Shown piece by piece: positions 38,706 through 47,687 of a DNA stretch of 64,000 bases. This DNA comes from Azospirillum brasilense (lineage in GTDB: Bacteria; Pseudomonadota; Alphaproteobacteria; Azospirillales; Azospirillaceae), in NCBI RefSeq assembly GCF_022023855.1, contig NZ_CP059450.1, positions 124,001-188,000 on the forward strand, in the 5' to 3' direction. A model generated the notes under the pieces. The model worked only from the letters and a program-made list of their open reading frames with translations. It searched no databases and had not been told where the DNA came from. Each line of letters starts with the position of its first letter. The first letter of the stretch is position 1. A program made the position numbers and the translations under genes.

Positions 38706-39389
38706 ATGGATGAACAACTCATTCCCGATGTCGCGCTGAAAAGGAACAAGGCGGAGCGTCTTCCCTGCGTCGTGGTTGTGGACGGATCGCTGTCGATGGG
38801 GCAGAGCGGGGCCATCGCCGACCTGAACGAAGGCCTGAAGCTGCTCGCGGCGGACCTGAAGGACGACGACGACGCCTGCGACGCCGTGCAGATCGCGATC
38901 ATCCGCATGGGCGACGACGACCAGGTCGAAACGCTAATTCCTTTCACCGATGCCGCGGATTTCCTGGCTCCGGCGGTCCGTGCCAACGGCTCGACGCCGC
39001 TGGGCAAGGCCGTGGACATGGCCATGTCGATGATCGAGGACCAGAAGCAGCGCTACCGGCAGGCTGGCGTCACCTACAAGCGGCCCTGGCTGTTCGTCAT
39101 GTCCGACGGCGAGCCCACCGACGAGATCCAGGAGGTCGCGTCGCGCGCCCGTCAGGCTCAGGACGACAAGAAGTTTATCCTGTGGGCGATCGGCATCGGC
39201 CGTCAGGTCAACCTGGGGCCGCTGTCGCAGTTCTGCACCCCCGATCGCCAGCCGGTCCGCCTGGAGCAGAGCAAGTTCAAGGAGATGTTCAAGTGGATGT
39301 CGGAGTCGGCCAAGTCCGGCTCGAAGAAGGCGTCCGGCCAGCAGGTCTCCATGGCCAATCCGAGCGGCTGGATGTCTGCGACGCTCTGA
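38706..39389 (+). CDS. TerY-like cytoplasmic VWA-domain protein
   Basis: A 227-residue protein made almost wholly of a VWA domain without signal peptide. The MIDAS motifs are VVVVDGSLSMGQSG (DxSxS at about 25), NGSTPLGKAVDMA (Thr) and FVMSDGEPTDEI (Asp), so metal binding is intact. The DGSLSM form and C-terminal SKFKEMFKWMSESAKSGS are typical of TerY. TerY proteins occur with a PP2C phosphatase and a kinase in the tellurite/stress-linked triad described by Aravind and colleagues; the same trio follows here. Confidence 0.88.
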   Translation: MDEQLIPDVALKRNKAERLPCVVVVDGSLSMGQSGAIADLNEGLKLLAADLKDDDDACDAVQIAIIRMGDDDQVETLIPFTDAADFLAPAVRANGSTPLGKAVDMAMSMIEDQKQRYRQAGVTYKRPWLFVMSDGEPTDEIQEVASRARQAQDDKKFILWAIGIGRQVNLGPLSQFCTPDRQPVRLEQSKFKEMFKWMSESAKSGSKKASGQQVSMANPSGWMSATL

Positions 39390-39397
39390 CCCGGCCG

Positions 39398-40198
39398 ATG
39401 GACTTCCACCAAACCGACAGCGAAGGCGCGCCCGGTGGCTTGATCGCAGCCGGGTGGCGCCTTGTCGGGGCCTGCGTGCGCGGCCCCGCCCACGAAGCCA
39501 AGAACCAGGAGGGACAGGACGCGCTGGCGTTCGGTGCCGAGGACGGCCGCGCCGTGGCGGTGGTGTGCGACGGGGCGGGGTCGGCGCGGCACGCCCGCGC
39601 CGGGTCGACGCGGGTGTCGTCGATGGTCGCCTCGGCCTTCCTGGCCGCGCCGGCGGCGAGTTTCGATGGCGTCGAGACCTTTCGCGCGCTGGTTCTCCAG
39701 GCGGTTGATTTCGCCCGCGGATCGCTGCTGGCCGACGGTCTGGATCTGGAGGACTGCCACGCCACCCTGGTCGCTTTGGTGGCAACACCGGAACGGACGC
39801 TGCTCGCCCATGTGGGCGACGGCTTGGCCGCGGTGGCGCCGGCCGCCGCCTGGGACGACGTCGTCCTGTCGGAGCCGCGCAACGGCGAGTACGCGAACCA
39901 GACCTGGTTCGTGACGATGGAGGACTGGCGGGACCAGCTGCGCGTCACCGAAGCGCCCCCGCTGGCTGAAGGCGGCGTGGCGGTGGCGATGACCGACGGC
40001 GCCATGCCTTTCGTGATCTCCGCCGACGGCACGGCGCTGGAACCGGACTTCATGGGCCCGGTGTCCCGCTTCCTGTACTCCAGCGATCCGGAGGCGGCGG
40101 CGCGGGCGCTGCAAGGCACGCTCGGCAGCAAGGACGCCCGCCGCATCAGCGGCGACGACAAGACTCTGATTTGGATCGGCCGCGAACCGGCCGGCTGA
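39398..40198 (+). CDS. PP2C family serine/threonine phosphatase
   Basis: A 266-residue cytoplasmic metal-dependent phosphatase. PP2C motifs appear in order: NQEGQDALAFG, VAVVCDGAGSARHARAGS (metal Asp), CHATLVALVATPERTLLAHV followed by GDG, VAMTDGAMPF and GDDKTLIWIG (final metal Asp). It begins 8 bp after the TerY stop, and the kinase starts 4 bp after it ends. It should reverse the phosphorylation made by the kinase, as PppA does for PpkA in type VI control. Confidence 0.88.
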   Translation: MDFHQTDSEGAPGGLIAAGWRLVGACVRGPAHEAKNQEGQDALAFGAEDGRAVAVVCDGAGSARHARAGSTRVSSMVASAFLAAPAASFDGVETFRALVLQAVDFARGSLLADGLDLEDCHATLVALVATPERTLLAHVGDGLAAVAPAAAWDDVVLSEPRNGEYANQTWFVTMEDWRDQLRVTEAPPLAEGGVAVAMTDGAMPFVISADGTALEPDFMGPVSRFLYSSDPEAAARALQGTLGSKDARRISGDDKTLIWIGREPAG

Positions 40199-40202
40199 CC
40201 GC

Positions 40203-42041
40203 ATGGACATCGTCTACGAAGGCCTTATGGGGCAGACCGTTCTGCGCGACTTCACCGCCGCGGCTGTGAGGCTGGGAGGGGGAGGCGCCGGCACCGTTTA
40301 CCGCCACCCGGCTTTGCCGAACCTCGCGCTGAAGCTCTACAACGATCCGGCGACGGCGGCGGAGCACGCCGAGAAGGTGCGGGCGATGGTCGCCCGGCCG
40401 CCGCGCAACGTCAAAACGCCGGATGGCACGGTCCAGATGGCCTGGCCGGAAGGCATCCTCACCGAAGGCGGGGGCTTCCGGGGCTTCGCGATGCCGGTCG
40501 TTGACTTCGGCCACGCCTGGACGTTGCAGCAGGTGACCCGCCCGACGCAGCGCGCGCGCCGGGGGATTCCGGACAGCCTGCGCCTGCGCCTGTACGCGGC
40601 GCTGAACCTGTCCATCGTCCTGGACGGCCTGCACGAAATCGGCCACTACGTCATCGATCTGAAGCCCCAGAACGCGCTGGTTTATGACACCAGCGACTCC
40701 AAGCGTTCGGCTTACGTCGTGCTGGTGGATTGCGACGGCTTTCAGATCCGCGGACCGGACGGCCGCCGCCATGACGCGACGCTGGCCACGCCGGAATTTC
40801 TGCACCCCAAAGCCGCCACGCTGGGTGCCGACGGCAGCGTCTCGTTCGATGGCACATCGATCAACGACAGCGCCGGACTTCAGGACCAGTTTGCGCTGGC
40901 GATCATCATCTTCCAGCTCCTCAACGAATCGCTCCACCCAATGTCCGGCCGGGAGACCGGCATCGCGACGCTGCCGGCGGAACTGGGCGCCCGCCTGATG
41001 CACGGGGGGCGGTATTATCCCTATGGGGTGAAGGACAACCCTTACATCAAGCCCGACCCGGACAGCATCCACACGTGGTTTTCGCCCAAGCTGCGGGGTC
41101 TGTTCGACCGGGCCTTCTCCGGCGACACGACGCCGCCGCGCCCGGGCGAATGGGTTGCGGCCCTGCGCGAACTGACCGACCCACGGACGTTCGAATGCCG
41201 GAACGACGAGAACCATTGGAGGCTCGGCGACACCTGTGGCCTGTGCGCGAGGCTCGGCCATACAGTCAAACCCCAGCCGCCCACGGCGAAACCGGGGCCC
41301 GTCGGGCAGGTGCCCATGCCGCCCAAGCTGCCACAACCACCAAAAAAGCCGGTGCCGATCAGGATGTGGCGCCAGCGCCTGGAGAGGACGATGTTGCGTG
41401 GCACCGTGGCGACCAGTGTGGCACTCGGCGCTTGGCAGTTCATGCCGCCGGCCATGCGCGCGGAGGTCGAAGACGGGGCGATCGCTGTGGTGGAGCAGGC
41501 TTCGGATGCGATGCCTGTGATCGAGCAGACGCTGCGGCCGGCTCTGCAGGGCATGATCGAACAGGTCTATGCCCTATCCCGCAACGCCGAGACGACAGAA
41601 GTCGCGCCAGTCCCATCCCCGTCGCCCGCGGAGTCGTCTCCATCGCGTCCGCCTGCTGCCCCGTCGGCATCGACCGGTCTGAGGCCTGCGGGGCAGCCGC
41701 CTGCGCAGACGGTGGCGTCCCATCGCACAGCGCCGCAAGATCTTCCCATCGTGGCGCTTGCGGTCAAGGATCTCAGTGTCTTCAGTGGCCCCCGTTTCGC
41801 CGACAAGGAGGAACTCGGCAGGTTGGAGAAGGGGGCGAAGGTGTCGGCCCGGGTCCATGATTCGGGGTGGTACCAGATCAGTCTCTCCGGCGTGTCCGGT
41901 TATGTGCCCCGCAGCAGCTTCCGCGTCGTCGGGTATCGCGACATGGACGACTGCCGCATGGGCTGGGATGCGCGCACCGCCAAGCCGAGCCTCTCCTGCC
42001 AGACCAAGACCGGGACCCGCGAAACCGTCGAATTGGATTGA
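40203..42041 (+). CDS. Ser/Thr kinase fused to zinc ribbon and SH3 domains
   Basis: A 612-residue protein. The kinase domain (1-~320) has Gly-rich LGGGGAGTVYRH, Lys in NLALKLYND, catalytic loop YVIDLKPQNAL (D, K and N present; the usual His-Arg is replaced) and DCDGF in place of DFG. A CxxC-type ribbon follows (FECRNDENHWRLGDTCGLC). A possible weak hydrophobic stretch near ~400 (TVATSVALGAWQFM) precedes a Pro/Ser linker, and a bacterial SH3 domain lies near the C-terminus (DLSVFSGPRFADKEELGRLE, then SGWYQISLSGVSGYVPRSSF). If the weak hydrophobic stretch is a TM helix, the SH3 domain would be periplasmic. It is the third gene of the VWA-phosphatase-kinase set. Confidence 0.85.
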   Translation: MDIVYEGLMGQTVLRDFTAAAVRLGGGGAGTVYRHPALPNLALKLYNDPATAAEHAEKVRAMVARPPRNVKTPDGTVQMAWPEGILTEGGGFRGFAMPVVDFGHAWTLQQVTRPTQRARRGIPDSLRLRLYAALNLSIVLDGLHEIGHYVIDLKPQNALVYDTSDSKRSAYVVLVDCDGFQIRGPDGRRHDATLATPEFLHPKAATLGADGSVSFDGTSINDSAGLQDQFALAIIIFQLLNESLHPMSGRETGIATLPAELGARLMHGGRYYPYGVKDNPYIKPDPDSIHTWFSPKLRGLFDRAFSGDTTPPRPGEWVAALRELTDPRTFECRNDENHWRLGDTCGLCARLGHTVKPQPPTAKPGPVGQVPMPPKLPQPPKKPVPIRMWRQRLERTMLRGTVATSVALGAWQFMPPAMRAEVEDGAIAVVEQASDAMPVIEQTLRPALQGMIEQVYALSRNAETTEVAPVPSPSPAESSPSRPPAAPSASTGLRPAGQPPAQTVASHRTAPQDLPIVALAVKDLSVFSGPRFADKEELGRLEKGAKVSARVHDSGWYQISLSGVSGYVPRSSFRVVGYRDMDDCRMGWDARTAKPSLSCQTKTGTRETVELD

Positions 42042-42456
42042 ACGTCGAAGCGGAGCCGCTCCTTGCCGCGACGACGGCAAGGGGCCCAACCGCAAAGGAA
42101 ATCCGTGCGCTGCCTTGTGAGCCGGTTTGCGACGAGCCTTCGGCCTGGACGCCGTCCTCGCCCGGTCGGCCCGCGCGGCTGCGCCGCCGCCCTGCCACGG
42201 ACCATCAGCCAGCCCTGCTGGCGGTGAACCGCATCGCAGGCCTGGCATTTGATCAGGCGATTCTTCGGGCGGGGGCTGCGGTGTCGGTGAGCGGGGGGGC
42301 TGGGTGCGGCGTGAGCAATGATTGGAGCGGAAGTGGAGCTTCCGCCTGCGCCCTGCCATCCGCCTTCGGGGCCGTGGCTCCTTCGTGCGGCGCGCCCGTT
42401 CACGGGCGAACCGCGACAGCCGGCAGCGCGAGCTTCAAAGGGGCGACGGTGCCCGT
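42042..42456. other. Gene-free interval between convergent genes
   Basis: These ~415 bp lie between the 3' ends of the kinase and the exported repeat-type protein. Open frames here run into the flanking genes' shadows, and none looks like protein. No T-run terminator is obvious. Confidence 0.5.
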
Positions 42457-43377
42457 TCAGCCCGGCATCTGGAGATAGCGCCAGATGCCGGAGGTGCCGT
42501 GACAACCGACCCAGGACGCCGAGACCCCGGCGGCCTGTCCGGAAAACTGGCGGCACCATTCGGTGCCGGAAACGCCGTCGCGCAACGGCGTGACGGAGAC
42601 CGGCGGGGCCTGCCGGTCCGGCATCACCGGGACGTTCAGCGGTGCCCCGTTTTGCGCGGCAATCTGCGCCGCGCCAAGGCGGCCAAGCACGTCACCGAGG
42701 CGCAGACGCTCCGGTTGCGTCGCCTTGACGAAAGCGAGAAAGGCGCTCAACGACGCTGCATCGCGGGCGTCGCGCGGCACCGGCATCGGCCCTGGCGGCG
42801 GCGGCAGCGGCGCCTTGCCACCAGAGGACGGCTGCGGCGACGGCGGCGATGATGGCCGCGCATTTCCGCCGACTGACGGCGGCGACGCATTCTCTTTCAC
42901 CGGCTTTGAGTCAGAAAGACCCTTGGCCGAGACCGTCACCCGAAAGCGCTGCAGCGTACGCGGGCAGCAGTAAGGATCCGTCGGTCCCATGATCGTGCCC
43001 GTGTATTCGACGAAGCCCGGCCCGATCACGAAGTCGTGGGGACTCACCCCGACAATCTGCTCGCGCACGCCGGCCGGCTTGTAGCCCATTCCGGTCCCCT
43101 TCATGACGAGCATGTGCTGATACTCGCCGGAAGCGCCGCCGGCGTGAACATTGAAGATGGCGACGACGTCGTCGTTCCCGTCGCCGTCGATGTCGCCCTT
43201 CACCGCTTCGGCGTGACGCAGCCGGCCATGGTAGTGGTTGTCGATCCAATCAACCACGTCCGCGTAGGCCGGGTCGTCCAACGCCACCCGCTCCGTCGCC
43301 CAAGCGGCGCCGGCGACCGTTGCCAGTTCAGCTACGGCGAAGGCCGCGGCGAGGCCGTGGCGGAAGAAAAAGCTCAT
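42457..43377 (-). CDS. Exported protein with an FG-GAP/VCBS-like calcium motif
   Basis: A 306-residue exported protein (signal AAAFAVAELATVAGAAWA). The mature N-terminal half carries AVKGDIDGDGNDDVVAIFNV, a D-x-D-G-D-x-x-D calcium-binding loop as found in VCBS/FG-GAP proteins, followed by MLVMKGTGMGYKP. A Pro/Ser linker (~190-220) leads to a C-terminal segment with VSGTEWCRQFSGQAAGVSAS and a second Cys. It lies downstream of the 267-residue lipoprotein on the same strand and next to the kinase, so it may be a secreted partner of the system. The start is the Met before the signal peptide. Confidence 0.75.
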   Translation of the reverse strand: MSFFFRHGLAAAFAVAELATVAGAAWATERVALDDPAYADVVDWIDNHYHGRLRHAEAVKGDIDGDGNDDVVAIFNVHAGGASGEYQHMLVMKGTGMGYKPAGVREQIVGVSPHDFVIGPGFVEYTGTIMGPTDPYCCPRTLQRFRVTVSAKGLSDSKPVKENASPPSVGGNARPSSPPSPQPSSGGKAPLPPPPGPMPVPRDARDAASLSAFLAFVKATQPERLRLGDVLGRLGAAQIAAQNGAPLNVPVMPDRQAPPVSVTPLRDGVSGTEWCRQFSGQAAGVSASWVGCHGTSGIWRYLQMPG

Positions 43378-43485
43378 GCGTCTGTCTCCTCGGGAAGAGC
43401 GCGTCTGGAAGGACGCGCGTCGGTTCGCGCCGTCCATGCAGGTTTATCGTCTCCGGGCGACGCGCCGATGGGCCGCCCGGATCTC

Positions 43486-44289
43486 TCACTTCACTCGCGG
43501 GCTGCCGACATAGCCTTGACCGCTGTTGGGCAGGGTGCTGCCGACATAGCCTTGACCGCTGTTGGGCAGGGTGCTGCCGACATAGCCTTGACCGCTGTTG
43601 GGCAGGGTGCTGCCGACGTAGCCTTGACCGCTGTTGGGTAGAGTGCTGCCCACATAGCCTTGGTTGACCGTGGGCGCGCCGTAGCCATTTGGCGCAGGCA
43701 GCGCACGATAGCCGTTTCCGATGCAATCCTGCACGTAACCGGGTGCGGCGTTCTGCTGCATCCAATCCCGGCAGGAGGAACGCAGGCCATCAATGGATGT
43801 GCGCTTTGCCGCTTCGATCTCCGCGTGATGAATACGGTCCATCTCGGCGCGGGCGCGGTTGAACTGGCCCCAGGTCATGCGGCCGTCGGCAAAATTCTGG
43901 CCGACCGACCAGAAACGGTCCCGGGATGTGCGGATGGCGACGACGAATCCTCCCATCGACGGCGATCCAGCGACAGAGTCGAACGCGCGATCACAGTTGC
44001 GCCCAATGGCCAGATAAGTCCTCATGGCCTGACGGTTCTGCCCGTCAGGGTAGGATGGATCGTTGTAGTTGGCCTGGCTCATACTGGAAATACGCTCAGG
44101 AGATCGCACGTTCAAAACGTCCATCCCCGACTGATTCTGGATCTGATCATCGCAGGCCTGAAACTGAGACAGGGCAGCATTGAATTGCCGTTCGTCCGGC
44201 GAAACACCGAACGGTGAAATGCCGTTGCCAACACATGCCGAAAGAAGGGCAATGGGAATAGAAAAGATGATACGCGGAAAGAGGTTCAT
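43486..44289 (-). CDS. Lipoprotein with a 12-residue tandem repeat tail
   Basis: A 267-residue lipoprotein (IIFSIPIALLSAC, Cys at 19). The middle is a helical domain with four spaced Cys (QFQACDDQIQNQ, AIGRNCDRAFDSV, SSCRDWMQQ, VQDCIGNG). The C-terminus is four nearly identical copies of GYVGSTLPNSGQ plus partial ones. The repeat is Gly/Ser/Asn-rich and likely unstructured or adhesive. No family is recognised. It heads a two-gene minus-strand unit with the VCBS-like protein. Confidence 0.75.
   Translation of the reverse strand: MNLFPRIIFSIPIALLSACVGNGISPFGVSPDERQFNAALSQFQACDDQIQNQSGMDVLNVRSPERISSMSQANYNDPSYPDGQNRQAMRTYLAIGRNCDRAFDSVAGSPSMGGFVVAIRTSRDRFWSVGQNFADGRMTWGQFNRARAEMDRIHHAEIEAAKRTSIDGLRSSCRDWMQQNAAPGYVQDCIGNGYRALPAPNGYGAPTVNQGYVGSTLPNSGQGYVGSTLPNSGQGYVGSTLPNSGQGYVGSTLPNSGQGYVGSPRVK
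43504..43660 (-). repeat. 36-bp in-frame tandem repeat
   Basis: Four 36-bp units start at 43504, 43540, 43576 and 43612, with a partial fifth at 43648. The first three are almost identical and the fourth shows a few changes. Thirty-six is a multiple of three, so copy changes would lengthen or shorten the protein without a frameshift. Confidence 0.9.
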
Positions 44290-44766
44290 TGATTTTCCCT
44301 TTCAGATTGGTGAGGTTGTGCGAGAACCGAAGTGTTCTGTTTGAGTTAAGATAATATGCTTTCAGTTTTAATTGAAAAAGACTTTTGAAAAAGCAGAGAA
44401 CGAGTGATCTGTCTGAGTTAATTTGGTGTCGATAGGTTTCAATTTGCCCGCCTCGTTATTAATTGCCGACTTTGGTCGATGTAAGCGCTGGCAGGGGTTT
44501 CTGAGAGAGAAAGCTTGGGGATGTTCTTTTCTTTTGTATGAGGAATCTTTGGGATTCTATTTCTATGTCGCGTTGCTATCAGAATCTTCATTTTGGTTCG
44601 ATGTGCCTTTTTGTCACACTTCTGCAAGTCTTGTAGAGTATTCTACTGAAGGGTGAGGAGATTCTCGGCTACAGCACCTTCAGGCGGCAGTCCCGAACAG
44701 GGCGATGATGAAGGCGGCCGGGAGCGGGCATAGCGGTGGCGGGAAGGGCGGTGATCTGGTCTTTGG
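44290..44766. other. AT-rich gene-free interval
   Basis: About 480 bp, much richer in A and T than its surroundings. The left part probably holds the promoter of the minus-strand lipoprotein gene. A plus-strand frame at 44423-44656 has no ribosome-binding site or family features and is not called. Confidence 0.5.
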
Positions 44767-45545
44767 GTGCCATGGCCACTGCGGGCTGCGCTCGAGGGTG
44801 TGCGGCTCGGCGAGGCGGCGCAGGTGCTGACCGCCGACATCCAGTTGCGCTGCTTCGATCAGGAGAACTTCACTGACTGGAATGTCGATCTCGACGATCC
44901 TTCGGGACCGTGGACCCGCCTGCGGCGGTTCTCGCCCAAGGACGCGGACGGTGTTCCCACCGTCGGCATCTGGTGCATCGACGTCATTCCCGAGGATGGC
45001 AAGAGCGTGAAGACCGCCACTTCGAAGCGGATCATTCCGATCCACCCGCTGCTGCTCGAGCTCGGCTTCCTCGACGGCGTCGCCGCCCAGAAGCGGGCCG
45101 GCAAGCGGGACCTGTTTCCCGGCCTCCGGTTGGAGAACGCAAACCGCGACGGCGAGAACCTCCGGCAGTGATTCCGCCGCTGCCTCGACTGCGTCGGCAT
45201 GAGGCGGCAGCGTCTGCCGTTTCAATCGTTGCGGCACAGCGCCGGCCCGCTCCTGCTCAACCGCGAGGTTCCGGATGTCAGAAGTCAGCGAACTGAAGTG
45301 GCACGCGCAGCCGGGGAAGACCCGGAACCGCTCCTACAAGGGTGCGACGCTGGCGAAGCCGACCGAGGCGATCACGTCGCTCAACGACCGCGTGCACACG
45401 GCCATGGCCGATGGTCAGCTGTGCCTGGTGGCGCCGCTGGCGGGCATGCAAGCGCGGAGGTGCCCGCCGGTCCGGAGGACGTCCTCGAGGTGCGAACGGA
45501 TATTCCCTTCCCAGCGTCGCACGGATGTGGCGCCCTCGATTAAGG
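44767..45545 (+). pseudogene. Decayed phage-type integrase (C-terminal half)
   Basis: The catalytic half of a tyrosine recombinase is visible: GVRLGEAAQVLTADIQ (box I Arg), TSKRIIPIHPLLLELGFLDG, then a TGA at 45169 where relatives have Trp. After that come FRRCLDCVGMRRQRLPFQSL and RHSAG, where box II His is changed to Gln. A frameshift near 45280 leads to VSELKWHAQPGKTRNRSYKG in another frame. The N-terminal half is absent. It is a relic with at least a nonsense codon, a frameshift and a lost active-site residue. Confidence 0.75.
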
Positions 45546-45985
45546 AACAGAACGCATGACCGACACGAACGACACGGAGCGCATGGTCCTCATCGCCACA
45601 CTGAAGCGGGATGCGGATTCGTTTGAGACGGTTGGCAGGGCCGTCGCCGACGCCCTGTTCACGGTCCGCCACGCGGCGGTGCCGCTGACCGGTCAGGACT
45701 CGGCGATGGAGGCGATGCTCGAGGGGTTGAACCAGGCGATGGTCAATTCGGCCCAACTGACCGAGGCGCTCCGTAGGTTGGCCCGCCGGGTGGAGCGCGA
45801 TGAGATGAGCGGGGCATGAGATAGCGGAGATCCTCGCCCGCCCGCACTACCTCGATCGCAGAGGCTATGCGTCCTGGACCTTGGCTCCGCTGGTACCGGA
45901 AAGCGCCTCGGCGACGGTCGAGTAGCGAAGCCTGCCACCTTTCGCCTTGGCGGCCGGGTGTGGGAATACCCGGTCGCCTCCGCGT
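45274..45985 (+). repeat. Duplicated block, copy A
   Basis: Covers an integrase tail, a ~120-residue protein gene and ~60 bp beyond it. The same order and diverged sequence recur at 47035-47745 (copy B), so the block was duplicated some time ago. Confidence 0.65.
45556..45925 (+). pseudogene. Copy A of a ~120-residue unknown protein, frameshifted in a G-run
   Basis: The frame begins MTDTNDTERMVLIATLKRDA and matches copy B (47319) throughout: AMEAMLEGLNQAMVNSAQLT, then RLARRVERDEMSG. There a GGGG run replaces GGG of copy B, producing an early stop at 45817-45819. In the next frame the expected end continues (EILARPHYLDRRGYASWT) to a stop at 45923-45925. Function is unknown; the protein is helical and contains no obvious catalytic motif. 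Confidence 0.7.
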
Positions 45986-46010
45986 GGAAACGGTGCTCGT
46001 TCGGTGAAGC

Positions 46011-46274
46011 GCGGCGGGCCAGGACCACCAATTCGATCGGGCGTCCCGCGAGGGGGAGATCCGCAAGGTGCCTGCAATTGCGGCTATGCACCCGGCTTGA
46101 GTGGTTGCCGCATCCCGGGCACGGGCTGCCCGGGCTCGCATGCCGTACGGTGATCCGTGTTCGGGCGCCGTCATAGGTGGCCCCTTCCACAATAATGCCA
46201 CGCGGCACCAAGGCTGCCGGTCGGAGAGTCTGCGGCATGCGGCAGGGACAACTGTACCCGTTCTTCAGCGCCAT
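46011..46274 (-). pseudogene. ISL3-family transposase N-terminal fragment
   Basis: The frame reads PRGIIVEGATYDGARTRITV, then the zinc-binding CPGCGNHSSRVHSRNCRHLA and DLPLAGRPIELVVLARR, the standard start of ISL3 transposases. Similarity ends near 46011; the DDE domain is missing. It sits between the two copies of the duplicated block. Confidence 0.75.
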
Positions 46275-46606
46275 GTTTCAGCCAGGAAGTGATGACGGCT
46301 TCTACGGGAATCTACGGGAATCGATTCAAACGAGGGCACGCGGCAAGGCGGACACCTGCCTCCGTGCTGCTCGGAAGCCGAAGCCTGATGACGCCCGTAT
46401 GGGAATCGCACACAACGGTGGACATCCATGGAGGAGCAGAGGAAGCGGTCCAGAAGGTCGAGCACCTGCTGGCCGGTCCTGGTGCGTCAGGACGGTGATG
46501 CGGAGGCGTTCGCCAGCCGGGCACGGGCCTCACCGCAGGGGCGATGGACGGTCAAGCCCGGTTGGTGGGACCATCCCGCCAGGGAGTGTGGGGAAGAGGA
46601 ACCGGC

Positions 46607-46909
46607 ATGGCGGAACGGGGCAGTGTCGCGCCGATCTGGCGCTCGTCTTTTCAGGGGGCGATGTGGGACCTGACCGTCGGCAACGGGCACGCCGTCGTCT
46701 ACGATGACGCGCGTGCGGCAGGCTGGACCGTCGCCATCTTCACCGGCGGCCTGTCCGTTGTTGAGGAGCGCGACGCCGGCCCGCGCGCCGCGGCGATGGA
46801 GCAGGCGCTGCGGTTGCTCGCCGATCACGGCTTGGCGAGCGCCCACGAAATCGCCGCGGCGCTCCGCCGCCTCCCAGAAACCTCGGGCGCGGCGCGGGAC
46901 AGCGCCTGA
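46607..46909 (+). CDS. Small protein of unknown function
   Basis: A 100-residue soluble protein. Visible features are a strand-turn-strand N-terminal part (WDLTVGNGHAVVYDDARAAG, then WTVAIFTGGLSVVEERDAGP) and a C-terminal helix pair (AAMEQALRLLADHGLASAHE). The ATG at 46607 has GAGGA upstream. I recognise no family. Composition is like the core genes and the frame is clean, so it is probably real although it stands among relics. Confidence 0.5.
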   Translation: MAERGSVAPIWRSSFQGAMWDLTVGNGHAVVYDDARAAGWTVAIFTGGLSVVEERDAGPRAAAMEQALRLLADHGLASAHEIAAALRRLPETSGAARDSA

Positions 46910-47040
46910 CGCCGCGCCTCCGCCGGGGTGAAAGGCCGAAGTCCGCCGGCCAGGACGCTCCGCGGACGGTCTCATCGGCGCACCGGAATCCGGCCGCACC
47001 ATCCCGCGCGTGCTGCAGATGCCCGCCGGACGGAGTGCTC

Positions 47041-47326
47041 CCATGTCCGGGTCAGCGAACTGATGGGACATGCCCAGCAGGGGCAGCCCCGGAAACGCTC
47101 CTACAAGGGCGCGCGGCTGGCGAAGCTGACTGAGGCGATCGCGTCGATTAACGACCGCCTCTACACGGTGAGGGGCGGCGGCCAGCAGTGCCTGGTGCCG
47201 CCGGCGGGTGCTCGAGTGAGAAAGCTTCCACAGGTTCGGAGGACGTCCTCAACGAGCGAACTGATCTTCCCTTCCCGGCACCGCACGAACGTGGAGCCCT
47301 CGGTAAGGAACGGAACGCATGACTGA
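47041..47326 (+). pseudogene. Integrase C-terminal tail, copy B
   Basis: VSELMGHAQQGQPRKRSYKG followed by ARLAKLTEAIASINDRLYTV is the end of the same integrase type as at 44767. Everything upstream of box II, including the Arg and Lys sites, is gone. The stop overlaps the start of the next gene (ATGACTGA). Confidence 0.65.
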
Positions 47327-47687
47327 CATGACCGACACGGAGCGCATGGTCCTCGTCACCACGCTGAGGTGTGACGTGGAAGCGCTCAGGGAGGTGGGTG
47401 AAGCCGTCACCGATGCCATGGTCGCTGTCTATCGGACGGCGGTGCCGCTGGCGAAGCAGGAAGAGGCGCTTGATGGAATGCTCGAGGGGTTGAATCAGGC
47501 AATGGTCAAATCGCTCGAACTGGCCAGGGCGCTCCACAGGCTGGCCCGCCGCGTGGAGAAGGATGAGATCAGCGGGCATGAGTTGGCGGACATTCTCGCC
47601 CGCAAACACTATCTCGATCGCCAGGGCTACACATCCTGGACCTCAGCTTTGCCGGTGGCGAAAAGTGATCCGGCGCCGGGCGAATAG
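47319..47687 (+). CDS. Unknown ~120-residue protein, intact copy B
   Basis: A 122-residue protein, mainly helical: ERMVLVTTLRCDVEALREVG, then EALDGMLEGLNQAMVKSLEL and ISGHELADILARKHYLDRQG. The start overlaps the end of the integrase tail, so it was probably coupled to that recombinase when the latter was whole, and could be an accessory factor of it. Copy A is broken by one extra G. No known family is recognised. Confidence 0.6.
   Translation: MTDMTDTERMVLVTTLRCDVEALREVGEAVTDAMVAVYRTAVPLAKQEEALDGMLEGLNQAMVKSLELARALHRLARRVEKDEISGHELADILARKHYLDRQGYTSWTSALPVAKSDPAPGE

Noticed and set aside
43504..43660. Repeats that could be mistaken for a CRISPR array
   Set aside because: Units are contiguous with no spacers, in frame with a lipoprotein gene, and translate to a 12-residue peptide repeat.
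44423..44656. 77-codon frame in the AT-rich interval
   Set aside because: No ribosome-binding site, no family features, aromatic-rich composition typical of chance frames in AT-rich DNA.
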